From Propionibacterium sp. (GTDB lineage Bacteria > Actinomycetota > Actinomycetes > Propionibacteriales > Propionibacteriaceae): a stretch of 55,943 bases of DNA. The translations under genes were made by a program, and so were the position numbers. Positions 1-8,449 of this stretch are shown here, piece by piece (the first letter of the stretch is position 1; every line of letters starts with the position of its first letter). The stretch covers positions 1 to 55,943 of the forward strand of contig DUOB01000045.1 in assembly GCA_012839035.1 (NCBI GenBank), read 5' to 3'. The notes under the pieces were generated by a model. The model searched no databases. It saw nothing but the letters and a program-made list of their open reading frames with translations, and was not told the origin of the DNA.

Positions 1-28
1 GCTTTGGTTTGCGTGCTTGTGCTGCCGA

Positions 29-1549
29 TCAGTAGGCGTCGTCGCCTGGTTTGAGCATCACGCCGACGGTCTTCATGATGATGGAGATGTCACCGGTCAG
101 CGTCCAGTTCTCCACGTATCGCAGATCGAGTCGGACGGACTCCTCCTGGGTCAGCGACGAACGTCCGTTCACCTGCCACAGGCCTGTGATGCCGGGCCGG
201 ATCAGCAGTCGACGGTGCGTGTCGTCGGTGTATTCCGCGACCTCGCGTGCCACCTGCGGACGGGGCCCGACGACGCTCATGCCGCCCCGGAGAACCGTCC
301 AGAACTGCAGGAGCTCATCCAGCGAGTATTTCCGGAGGAAGCCACCGATCCTGGTGATTCGAGGGTCGTTCTCCATCTTGAACAACAGGGCCTTGCCGCC
401 GGCCTTTTCAATGAGTTCGGCCACCTTTGATTCCGCGTCCACGCTCATTGTGCGGAACTTGTGGATCGTGAACGGCTCGCCACCGATGCCGATGCGCTGC
501 TGACGGAAGATCACGGGGCCGCCGTCGTCCAACTTGATGGCGATCGCGATGAGCGCGAGCACGGGCCAGAGCAGCAGCAGGGCAATCGCCGAGAAGACAA
601 TGTCGAAGGAGCGCTTGACCCAGAACTTGGCGCCGGAATAGCGCGGCAGGTCGACGTGGATGAGCTCGATCCCCGATGCCTGACGCAGGCTCATCCGGGG
701 ACCCGCGACGTCAGTGATCCGAGGGGTGAAGAGCAGGTTGGTCTGCAGCTCCTCGCACTGCCAGGACAGGCGGCGGACTTCCTCGGAGCTGAGGCCACCG
801 GCCACGACGATCGTGTCGACGCCGAACATGGCCATGTGGGGAATCAGACCGCGATAGGGGAGATTGCGCAGTCCGTGGACCCGATCCGTCTCGTCGGGGG
901 AGGCGTCTGTGACGCTCACCGCCACCGGAAGGAAACCCGCTTCCGGGTTCTTGTTGAGATCGCGCACGACCCGCTCGACGTCCAGCTGATCGCCCAGGAT
1001 CAACGTCCGGGAGGTGGCTTCTCCACGCCTCCTGGCCTGAACCAGCCTCTGTCGGACAGCCCAGCGCCCAATGAGGATGAGCACGAGACCGACCGGCAGC
1101 GTCATGGCGAAGAACAGGCGGGACACACTGGCGTTCGCCAGGTAGCTCAGAATGGCGAGCGCGCCGAACGCGTACATCGACGCACTCAGAACGCGACGAT
1201 ATTCCTCAATCCCAGCGCCCAGGATGCTCGGATTGCGGCTCTCATTGGCGCCCAGGGAAGCCAACCAGGTCACGGCGAAGATGACGATGACGATTTCATA
1301 GCTGACCTGCGGTACCCCGCTGAGCGGGAGGTCGTGTGCCAAGCCGAACTTGGCCAGGTAGGTGAGGCACACCGCCACGGCGATCATGGCTATGTCCACC
1401 ACCAACACCCAGCGGCTCAGCTTGTCATGCCACTTCGCGCGTGTTGGCGACGTGGTCTCCGACCGCAGAGTTGTCAGACCCCTGGTCTCCTGCTCCGTGT
1501 CCAGGAGCAGCTTGTCCGTTCCGGGCCGAGCTCCAGCGAGTTGTGACAC
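29..1549 (-). CDS. Exopolysaccharide initiating sugar-phosphate transferase (polyprenyl glycosylphosphotransferase)
   Basis: A 506-residue membrane enzyme expected to transfer a sugar 1-phosphate from a nucleotide sugar to undecaprenyl phosphate, the first step of a surface polysaccharide repeat unit. The N-terminal third carries several hydrophobic segments and a CoA-binding-like middle region (as in WcaJ/WbaP-type proteins). The last 200 residues hold the bacterial sugar transferase domain: a hydrophobic hairpin after KRSFDIVFSA, then FRQQRIG, HKFRTM and, near the end, GLWQVNGRSSLT. I chose the GTG start because a G-rich stretch (GGGGGAAAA) lies just upstream and the frame further 5' has no family-like sequence and runs into the divergent glycosyltransferase gene. 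It is read away from the plus-strand glycosyltransferase genes. Family assignment is firm; the sugar is unknown. Confidence 0.9.
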   Translation of the reverse strand: MSQLAGARPGTDKLLLDTEQETRGLTTLRSETTSPTRAKWHDKLSRWVLVVDIAMIAVAVCLTYLAKFGLAHDLPLSGVPQVSYEIVIVIFAVTWLASLGANESRNPSILGAGIEEYRRVLSASMYAFGALAILSYLANASVSRLFFAMTLPVGLVLILIGRWAVRQRLVQARRRGEATSRTLILGDQLDVERVVRDLNKNPEAGFLPVAVSVTDASPDETDRVHGLRNLPYRGLIPHMAMFGVDTIVVAGGLSSEEVRRLSWQCEELQTNLLFTPRITDVAGPRMSLRQASGIELIHVDLPRYSGAKFWVKRSFDIVFSAIALLLLWPVLALIAIAIKLDDGGPVIFRQQRIGIGGEPFTIHKFRTMSVDAESKVAELIEKAGGKALLFKMENDPRITRIGGFLRKYSLDELLQFWTVLRGGMSVVGPRPQVAREVAEYTDDTHRRLLIRPGITGLWQVNGRSSLTQEESVRLDLRYVENWTLTGDISIIMKTVGVMLKPGDDAY

Positions 1550-1790
1550 GATTTTCCCCCGTGTGTGTGTCGAGATGCTCCTGACGTGATGGTCGGGCCT
1601 ACAATGCGATGCCGCTCGTCTCGGCCTCAACCTTGACTGCACGTTAGCGTAAGACCGAGTCGGGTCACAGCCCTGTTCCGCTTTCGTTCCGCCTCTGGCA
1701 ACGGCGTCTGAGGTGGAACGCGCGGTTGCCTGTGCGCAGACAGGTGTGATTCTGTTCACTGAAATCGTGGGCAACCAAAGGGTGAATTTT
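1550..1790. promoter_or_regulatory. Divergent intergenic region of the polysaccharide locus
   Basis: About 240 bases separate the divergent sugar-phosphate transferase and the first plus-strand glycosyltransferase, so promoters for both directions should lie here. A plus-strand TTGACT at about 1631 resembles a -35 box, but no convincing -10 box follows at the right distance. No strong palindrome or riboswitch-like fold was recognised. Confidence 0.35.
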
Positions 1791-2963
1791 ATGCGGGCGA
1801 CAGCCAATGATCGCAGGACCAGCACCTCGGATTCGTTGCCGCTGACCCTGGTCTGGGTGGAGAGCACCAGTGACTCCACGGCGGCAGGTGCGCATCTGCG
1901 GGGCACCATCGCCCGGCTCAACGACTCACGCTTCTCCTTTCGGGTGATCACCCAGGGCGCGGAGCGCTCCCGACGTCTTCCCGCGCAACTCAGCCGCGCA
2001 CTTCGCATTGCGAACGTGGTGGGCAGGGGGCTGTTGGCTCCACGCAGAGGTGTTTTCCTTGCCCGTTGGAGCCCGTTCATCTCGTTGATCAGCACACGTT
2101 GGCGCCGGAAGGGCCTGCCCACAGTCCTCTTCGTGCAGGGCAATCTGGATGACCTGTATGACTCGAATCCCTGGACCAAACGAGTGCGGGGAATCACCGA
2201 TCTGGCTTTGCGGTCCATTCGGGAGGCGGATGAGATCATCACGCCGAGCGAGGGATTGGCGGCTTGGGCCGCCACGATCCGAGCTGACGGCGGGGACCGC
2301 ATTACAGTCATTCCCAACGGGGTCGACCTGAACCTCTTCCATTCGATGAGGGACGAGACCGCGGCGAAGCGCGGGCATGCGCTCTTTTTCGGGAACATGG
2401 CGAGGTGGCAGGGCATCGACACCGTTCTGGCGGCGCTGGAACATCCTGCCTGGCCCGAGGATCTCGGATTGTGGTTCATCGGCGATGGTCAGATGGCCGA
2501 GGCGGTGCGTGAGTGTTCGGACCCGCGCGTGCGCTATCTGGGCCGGCTGCCGAAGGCGGAGGTCGCCCGAGAAGCGGCGCGGGCCGAGCTCGTGCTGGCG
2601 ACCCGACATGCCGACGGAGCCAGCGCCACAGGCGTGTCCCCGTTCAAGATCATCGAAGCCGCTGCGGCGGGTACGCCGAGTGTCGTCACTGACGTTCCGG
2701 GACAGGCAGAACTCGCGCGAGATCTCGGTGGAGCGGTGATCATCCCCCCCGGCGATCCGGCGGCGCTCGCTCAGGCAGTCGCCGATCTGCACGCCGACGC
2801 CGAACTCCGGCAGCGTTTGGTGAGTGTGGCGAGCCAGGAAGTCAAACGCTATGACTGGGCGGCCTCCGCGCCGATTCTGACGCGGGTGGTGCTTCGAGCG
2901 TCGGGTCGAGAACCCACGGCGGAATCCTCCGGAACCTCCTTTGAGGTGGTGAGCGATGACTGA
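1791..2963 (+). CDS. GT4-like glycosyltransferase
   Basis: A 390-residue cytoplasmic glycosyltransferase with the two-domain GT-B layout. The N-terminal half includes the VIPNGVDLNLF segment that commonly precedes the second Rossmann domain. The C-terminal half has FFGNMARWQGIDTVL, FIGDGQMAEAV and the donor-binding region KIIEAAAAGTPSVVTD, whose E is the conserved EX7E-type acid. I used the ATG preceded by AAAGGG at about 8 bases; an open frame extends 26 codons further upstream without family-like sequence. It overlaps the next gene by 8 bases (ATG inside its last codons), implying co-translation. The sugar and linkage cannot be told from sequence. Confidence 0.85.
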   Translation: MRATANDRRTSTSDSLPLTLVWVESTSDSTAAGAHLRGTIARLNDSRFSFRVITQGAERSRRLPAQLSRALRIANVVGRGLLAPRRGVFLARWSPFISLISTRWRRKGLPTVLFVQGNLDDLYDSNPWTKRVRGITDLALRSIREADEIITPSEGLAAWAATIRADGGDRITVIPNGVDLNLFHSMRDETAAKRGHALFFGNMARWQGIDTVLAALEHPAWPEDLGLWFIGDGQMAEAVRECSDPRVRYLGRLPKAEVAREAARAELVLATRHADGASATGVSPFKIIEAAAAGTPSVVTDVPGQAELARDLGGAVIIPPGDPAALAQAVADLHADAELRQRLVSVASQEVKRYDWAASAPILTRVVLRASGREPTAESSGTSFEVVSDD

Positions 2964-4131
2964 GCCGATCACTTCTCATGAGGAATCGGCGCCCGAACTG
3001 GTCCGGGAGCCGCGCGTTTTCGATGCGCTGAAATATTGGGCCGTCATCATTTCTGCAGCCGTCGGCACGTTGCTCGCCTGGACGAGCCACGACCTGTTGC
3101 CAGAGAAGTTCTTTCTGGACGAGAGCATCATTCTGCGCTTCGTCACCGGCGAATTGCGGGCCGATGGATTCAGCTCCTATGGCACCACGGGTTTGCTCTA
3201 TCGGGTGACTGGACTGGGATCGATTCCAGAGCTCTTCCCGGTGATCTCCTATCTGCTGTTCGTGTTCGCGATCTTCCGTGCGGTCACGTGGCGCGGCATC
3301 GGGAAGATGAGCCCATTGGGGGTCCTGATCACGAGTGGTTCGCTGCTCCTCGGGGCGGCGTACCTGTCCCAGTATTCGAAAGAATTCTTCGTCATCCCCC
3401 TGGTCATTCTGCTGTTGTCGGCACACCGTTCCCTCGGTCGGGAAATCGTCTGGATTTTGCTCGCACTCGCCTATGCGTTCGCCGTGCGACCCTATTGGTT
3501 CCTGGTGGTCGCGCTGTATGTCGCTTTCCGGTTCATCGTGCCGAGAGTGCGGTCAACCTGGGTGCTCCTTCTGGCCGTGGCACTCGGTTTCATCGCGATG
3601 ATTGTGGCTTTCCAAATCTTTCTGGGTGAGCCTCTGACGTTCTTCCGCACAGACATCAACAACTCACTGGATTTTGATCGATCCACTCAGATCGACGACT
3701 TCATCCCCGGTGAGAGCATCCCGGTGCAATGGGTGAACGCCCTGCTGGTGATGGCCTCGATGACCCTTCCCTTCCCGCTGCTGTTGTCGGGTGCGGGACT
3801 GCAGACGCTTGCAGGCGCGTTCATGGCGGTGTGTTGGATCCTCTTCTTCCGCCGGGTCCCCCAGATTCTCAAGCACGGAGGCTCCTCCGGAGTCGTGCCA
3901 CTGGCCTTCCTGGCCTCGTTCCTCATGGTCCAGACTGCTTTCGAGCCTGATTATGGTTCGTACATTCGCCATATCTGTCCGATGCTGCCCCTGCTGTTGT
4001 CGGTGCACGTCAGGTCGGGAGCTCGAGGAGAGGAAGAGCATGAGGATCGTTCACGTGACGGAGACGCTGGTAGCGGGGGTGTTCACGGCAGTCTCGACGC
4101 TGGCGAACCGGCAGAGCGAGCTGGGTTGTGA
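2956..4131 (+). CDS. Multi-pass membrane protein, candidate polysaccharide polymerase
   Basis: A 391-residue protein dominated by hydrophobic segments, roughly nine to ten membrane spans, with charged loops. It lies between two glycosyltransferases in a locus that also has a flippase and an initiating transferase, so a Wzy-like or EpsG-like polymerase role is the natural inference, but I recognise no diagnostic motif. The C-terminal 30 residues are strongly charged and Gly/Glu/Arg-rich, and are encoded where the gene runs 92 bases into the next gene in another frame. That tail is therefore constrained by, or a by-product of, the downstream reading frame. An earlier natural stop may have been lost. 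Confidence 0.7.
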   Translation: MTEPITSHEESAPELVREPRVFDALKYWAVIISAAVGTLLAWTSHDLLPEKFFLDESIILRFVTGELRADGFSSYGTTGLLYRVTGLGSIPELFPVISYLLFVFAIFRAVTWRGIGKMSPLGVLITSGSLLLGAAYLSQYSKEFFVIPLVILLLSAHRSLGREIVWILLALAYAFAVRPYWFLVVALYVAFRFIVPRVRSTWVLLLAVALGFIAMIVAFQIFLGEPLTFFRTDINNSLDFDRSTQIDDFIPGESIPVQWVNALLVMASMTLPFPLLLSGAGLQTLAGAFMAVCWILFFRRVPQILKHGGSSGVVPLAFLASFLMVQTAFEPDYGSYIRHICPMLPLLLSVHVRSGARGEEEHEDRSRDGDAGSGGVHGSLDAGEPAERAGL

Positions 4132-5146
4132 CGTCACCGTTGTCTACTCGCGCAAACCGGGCGTACCCGTTCCGCAGGAGCTGGACCAAGCGTTCTTGAG
4201 TGCGGTACGCCGCGTGGAAGTTCCCTATCAAGGGCGTATCCGCGCGATAGCCTCGCTCGGCCGAATACTGAATGGGCTGATGCGTGACGCCGACGTGGTC
4301 CATCTCCACTCGACCTTTGCAGGCTTGGCCGGCCGGATGATGCCACGCTGGGCGGGCAGGGCACCCGTGATCGCCTATTCGCCGCACGGGTGGGCGTTCC
4401 TCCGCGGTGATGCCGGAACTCTGTCGAATCGGGCAGCGCTCGCGGTGGAGCGGGTCCTGGCCCGGAGATGCGATGGGCTCGTCCTCGTCTCCGATTCGGA
4501 GGCGGAAACGACTCGCGCGCAGCTCGGAAACGTGCGATGTGCAGTGCTTCGCAACGGCATCGACACCGCTGAGTTGCCGCGTGCACAGGCCAGCGGTCGG
4601 TCCCGGCCGGTCGTCATCACCAGCGGTCGCATCACCGAACAGAAGGCTCCTGACCGGTTTGCTGAGCTCGCGATGGCGCTCGCTGATCGTGCGGACTTCG
4701 TGTGGATCGGCGACGGCACGGCTGAGGATCGGGAACGTTGGTTCGGGTCAGCGCCCGTCGAGGTCACGGGCTGGCTGTCCCGTGATCAGGTGATCGAAAG
4801 GGTGGCCACGGCTGACATCTTCGTCCTGGCCTCCCGTTGGGAAGGAATGCCCATCTCCCTGATGGAGGCACAGGCGATCGGGTTGCCCTCGGTAGCCACG
4901 GACATCGTCGGCAACCGCGACATCGTCCTGGACGGCGTGACGGGAGTGCTCTGCTCCGACGCCGCCCAGCTTGTCCCTGCCGTCACCTCGTTGATCGATG
5001 AGCCGGAGACGTGGGCCACCATGAATGAGAACGCCCTGCGCATGCAGCGCGAGCGCCTTTCAGGGGCCTCACTCGGTCAACGGTCGATGGACATCTATGC
5101 CGAGTTCGGGGGTGGCGGCCCCGCGTCAGCGGTGCAGGACCAATAG
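4040..5146 (+). CDS. GT4-family glycosyltransferase
   Basis: A 368-residue GT-B glycosyltransferase. It starts MRIVHVTETLVAGVFTAV, a typical N-terminal strand-turn-helix for this family. It continues with DVVHLHSTFAG, the interdomain VLRNGIDTAEL, and the donor-site segment SRWEGMPISLMEAQAIGLP with the conserved E residues. The ATG follows GAGGAGAGGAAGAGC, a good ribosome-binding region, and fixes the start inside the 3' end of the membrane-protein gene. The gene ends 21 bases inside the convergent Tat-protein gene. Likely adds one sugar to the lipid-linked repeat unit; specificity unknown. Confidence 0.88.
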   Translation: MRIVHVTETLVAGVFTAVSTLANRQSELGCDVTVVYSRKPGVPVPQELDQAFLSAVRRVEVPYQGRIRAIASLGRILNGLMRDADVVHLHSTFAGLAGRMMPRWAGRAPVIAYSPHGWAFLRGDAGTLSNRAALAVERVLARRCDGLVLVSDSEAETTRAQLGNVRCAVLRNGIDTAELPRAQASGRSRPVVITSGRITEQKAPDRFAELAMALADRADFVWIGDGTAEDRERWFGSAPVEVTGWLSRDQVIERVATADIFVLASRWEGMPISLMEAQAIGLPSVATDIVGNRDIVLDGVTGVLCSDAAQLVPAVTSLIDEPETWATMNENALRMQRERLSGASLGQRSMDIYAEFGGGGPASAVQDQ

Positions 5147-6763
5147 GGCGTCCCGCCACGGCGATGGCCAGTTGACGGTGATCCGCTTGCCTGATCGGCC
5201 ACCCACGAAGAACTGCTGACTGGTGGACGGGTCGACCCAACTGATGTTGAACTCAGCCTCCGGATCAAGGGCGGTGGTGTTGATGTCCACGCTGTCCCGG
5301 GGCTCACCGAAATAGGCGATGGCGCCTGCGCCCTCGGGCAGGAGCGCCGCGGTGGTTGTCCCTGTGCCGCCCTCCGCCGAATAGTAGTCCGTGGGCAGCA
5401 GACGAGCGCTGCCGTCATGCTCGGAGACGGGCTCCAGCGGCCCGTCGGCAAAAGTACGGAGCACGGTCGACAGTGTGGTGATGTCTCGCGCCGATGCGGC
5501 GTCGAGCGCTTCCTTCCAACCGTCCGCGACCGGCCAGACGAGCGTATGCCCATACGAATACCCCGCTGCCCCGCTGAGGAACGAGTGATAGGCCTGCGCC
5601 CGCAGGGTGCGGCGATCGAGGATCGGGGTGGTTTCCCGCTGGTCGTAGTAGGCCTCGATGAGGACGACCGGACGCACCGGCTCCCGGGCGTATTCGGTTG
5701 TCACCGCGGGCACGGGGTCGGTCCCGCTGTAGGCGGCAGCGATCTGATACCACTCCTCGCCACCGAAAATCTCGGTCACGGTCTCATGGCGCGCCGTGTG
5801 GTAGGTCATGAGTGGGGTGACGGCCGACTCATTGAACAGCGTGTTGCCGATGATGTTGGTGTGCTCCACGCGGGGACCTCGATCGAGATCTCCCGGGACA
5901 CCGGCTACTGCATTCCCGTCGGCCGTCGGCACGTTGTCGCCACCCAGCAGCCACCAGACATTGCTCCGGCCACCGAAGCGCTCTGCCAGGAATTCGGCAT
6001 AGGTCGCCACGTTCTGGGTTGTGAGATAGCCGCGCCAGGAGTCGCCAAACCCGCCATACCACGCCGGCACGAGGCATGCGACCAGACCGAGGCGGTCACA
6101 TGTGTCCAGGCACCGATCGACGTGCTTCCAATAGTCGTCCTCCCGCGCGCTCACCAAGGGGCGGTCAAGGGCGCCGGTGGCGGCGAAGGGAGCATGTCCG
6201 GACACGTTCCTGTTGGCGGGCCAGAAGTCGAGCAGCGACATTTGCAGGGCCGTGAAGCCCCGCTCGCGACGGCTCGTGGCCAAGATTTCGAAATCCTCGT
6301 CGTTCAAGCGACTGATCGCATTCCAGGCCGTGTCGGCCACATAGTGGAACGTCGATCCATGGGCGTCAACAAAGCCCCGCCGGTCCGCGGTGATCCCGAT
6401 CGGAAAACTGACGGAAACATCCGCTGGCACCGGCAGCGGCTGGCCGTCCACCGCAGTGGGTGCCGAACCTGACCGGCCGACTCGGTGACCGAGAGCGAAC
6501 CCACCTGCTCCGCCGAGCACCAAGCCACCCGCGGCGAGCAGGCCGGCTCGCAGCATGGTGCGCCGAGTCACCGTCTCCGACGTCTCCCCGTGGGTCTCGG
6601 AGTCCGGCTGCTCCTCGATCACCGGTTGCTGACCTGTGGTCGCGCTGTCGTCTCCGGGAGTCGGTGAGGTTGCGTCAGCAGCGGGCGTCTCGCCCGCAGT
6701 TGCGCGGGGATGCTGCTCTGCTGCGGACTCGCCGTTCGCGTGTTCATCCAGTGGGGATGTCAC
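5126..6763 (-). CDS. Tat-exported DUF4038/apiosidase-like glycoside hydrolase
   Basis: A 545-residue protein. Residues 1-65 are polar and rich in Ala, Glu, Ser and Thr. A twin-arginine signal follows (TRRTML with R67-R68, then a hydrophobic stretch to about residue 92). The catalytic part begins near residue 125 with the DUF4038 signature (VADTAWNAISRLNDEDF) and the LDFWPANRNVSG block; a small beta-rich domain at the C-terminus fits the putative collagen-binding module usual in this family. Some relatives (GH140) are apiosidases, so an extracellular glycosidase trimming the locus polysaccharide is a reasonable inference. GTG start with AGGAG about 10 bases upstream. The n-region before the RR is unusually long. 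Confidence 0.8.
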   Translation of the reverse strand: MTSPLDEHANGESAAEQHPRATAGETPAADATSPTPGDDSATTGQQPVIEEQPDSETHGETSETVTRRTMLRAGLLAAGGLVLGGAGGFALGHRVGRSGSAPTAVDGQPLPVPADVSVSFPIGITADRRGFVDAHGSTFHYVADTAWNAISRLNDEDFEILATSRRERGFTALQMSLLDFWPANRNVSGHAPFAATGALDRPLVSAREDDYWKHVDRCLDTCDRLGLVACLVPAWYGGFGDSWRGYLTTQNVATYAEFLAERFGGRSNVWWLLGGDNVPTADGNAVAGVPGDLDRGPRVEHTNIIGNTLFNESAVTPLMTYHTARHETVTEIFGGEEWYQIAAAYSGTDPVPAVTTEYAREPVRPVVLIEAYYDQRETTPILDRRTLRAQAYHSFLSGAAGYSYGHTLVWPVADGWKEALDAASARDITTLSTVLRTFADGPLEPVSEHDGSARLLPTDYYSAEGGTGTTTAALLPEGAGAIAYFGEPRDSVDINTTALDPEAEFNISWVDPSTSQQFFVGGRSGKRITVNWPSPWRDALLVLHR

Positions 6764-6904
6764 TCTGCATCTGCTCCTGAGATTCGATTCATGGATGTGT
6801 GTCCGTTGCGCCCGGGCAGTCTAGCCGGACAACCCTTCCGCATTGTTACAGTCCGAGGCCCTGCCAGCCGCCGTTCGTTGCTGATCTGAAGACATAACCG
6901 GGCA

Positions 6905-8239
6905 TCAACGTCCTCTCCATGGGACTGGTGCCAGACCTCGTCGAGGTTGCGCCCGGCTGATGGGCGGGGAAGCTGAACGGTCCGAGGGCAGGGCCCTTCG
7001 GGGCCGAACACGTTCGGACCTGATCGCCGCCCGCAGCACCAGAAGCTCAATCGCGGCCACGACCACTCCGGCGATGATCTCGCCGACGAAGGCACCAGCC
7101 GCGCCCCCGATGGCCGCCAGGATGCTGATAGTGGAAACCCCCACCACGGCGCCGATCGAGGTCGAGATCGTCAGGGCGGGAACGCGTCGATAGGCCACCA
7201 GCGCCAGAGCGCCGGATGCCCTCGAGATGCACACGAGCACGACGACAATGCTGCTCAGCACGGCCAGGCTCCACGGCACATCCACGGCACCCTGGAAGAG
7301 CAGGGGTGCGATCAGTGGCATCCCGACGGCAAGCAGGGCACCCGCGAACACGCCGACCCCGCCGCTGATGAGGATGGATCTGGTCGCTCGATAGCGCCGC
7401 TCGTCAGGACCGGCTGCCGATCCCAGCCAGTTCTGCAACATGTTGGGCACAGCCTGCAGAAGGCTGAGCCACATCCTCATGAGCCGTTCCACAGCCGCGA
7501 ATGCCGCCAGCGCGGATGGAGCGAAGACGCCCACGAGTGTGATGGGGAGTGCCGTATAGAGCGCACCGGCAGTGCGTACCCCCATCGCCGCGAACTGACT
7601 CCTGATCACACGCCAGTCCTCCGCGAGGGTGAATCTCACTCTCGACTCCCGGTCCGCCCGGGCGATCAGCGTCCCGGCGACCAGACTGAAGATCGCGGAG
7701 AGAAGATAGAAGAGGGGCACCGTCTCAAGACGCGCGCCCGCCAACACCGCAACCGATCCCGCAGTGATCAGCAGCGCACGGGGCACTGCCTCGGACCCCA
7801 GGATGCGCATCGGCCGGCTCGTGCCGATGAAATACCAGTTTCCCGACAGGCCCACACTGACTGAAGCAAGCGACATCAGTGCCGTCGTGGACACCTCGTC
7901 CACCTGTGCGGTGCGGGCCAGCAGAACGCCGGCGATCGTGGCCAACGGCGCGACCAGCAGGAAGGCGAGGAGACGCGTGCGGACGGAAGAGACGAAGGTC
8001 GCCCACCGCTCTCCTCCACGTTGGGCCGCCACTCGCTGTGGTCCCGTGAGCGGCCAGCCCAGTTCCACGACGACCGCAGCCGAAGACCCGATGGACATCC
8101 CGAGGGCATACGCCTCCCAGCCTTCGACGCCATGGGTCGCAGTGATCGCGGGGATCGCAATGAGCGGGGTGACGGCGTTGAGGCCCGGAATGACGAGGAA
8201 GGCGACCAGTTTGACAAGCCGATTCATTGGCCCGGGCAC
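6905..8239 (-). CDS. Wzx/MATE-like polysaccharide flippase
   Basis: A 444-residue integral membrane protein with about 12 predicted spans, small residues in the helices and the short basic loops typical of the polysaccharide transport/MurJ-MATE fold. In this locus it would flip the undecaprenyl-linked repeat unit across the membrane. The C-terminal 35 residues are a basic, Arg/Pro-rich cytoplasmic tail. The start is ambiguous: a GTG gives four extra residues before an in-frame ATG, and neither has a strong ribosome-binding site. A 141-base gap separates its end from the upstream Tat-protein gene, on the same strand. Confidence 0.8.
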   Translation of the reverse strand: MPGPMNRLVKLVAFLVIPGLNAVTPLIAIPAITATHGVEGWEAYALGMSIGSSAAVVVELGWPLTGPQRVAAQRGGERWATFVSSVRTRLLAFLLVAPLATIAGVLLARTAQVDEVSTTALMSLASVSVGLSGNWYFIGTSRPMRILGSEAVPRALLITAGSVAVLAGARLETVPLFYLLSAIFSLVAGTLIARADRESRVRFTLAEDWRVIRSQFAAMGVRTAGALYTALPITLVGVFAPSALAAFAAVERLMRMWLSLLQAVPNMLQNWLGSAAGPDERRYRATRSILISGGVGVFAGALLAVGMPLIAPLLFQGAVDVPWSLAVLSSIVVVLVCISRASGALALVAYRRVPALTISTSIGAVVGVSTISILAAIGGAAGAFVGEIIAGVVVAAIELLVLRAAIRSERVRPRRALPSDRSASPPISRAQPRRGLAPVPWRGR

Positions 8240-8449
8240 CCACTAACAGCCGTCACCGTCGTCGCAGGTGCGATGCAGGTGAAGCGGAATTGGGTGTTCA
8301 TCACGACGATCCTAGAGGCGGAACCCTGACGCAGCGGGAGGGCGTTCCGCTGGCCGCAAACGGGTCTGGTGGAGGGGCCGGCCCTACGGGCCCTTGTGCG
8401 TCGTGCCGTCAGGAGGTATTCGTGTTGGCGACCCATCGGGCTCCAAAAT

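Noticed and set aside
461..1546. Long plus-strand open frame opposite the sugar-phosphate transferase
   Set aside because: High-GC antisense frame; composition lacks protein-like motifs and the minus-strand gene is clear.
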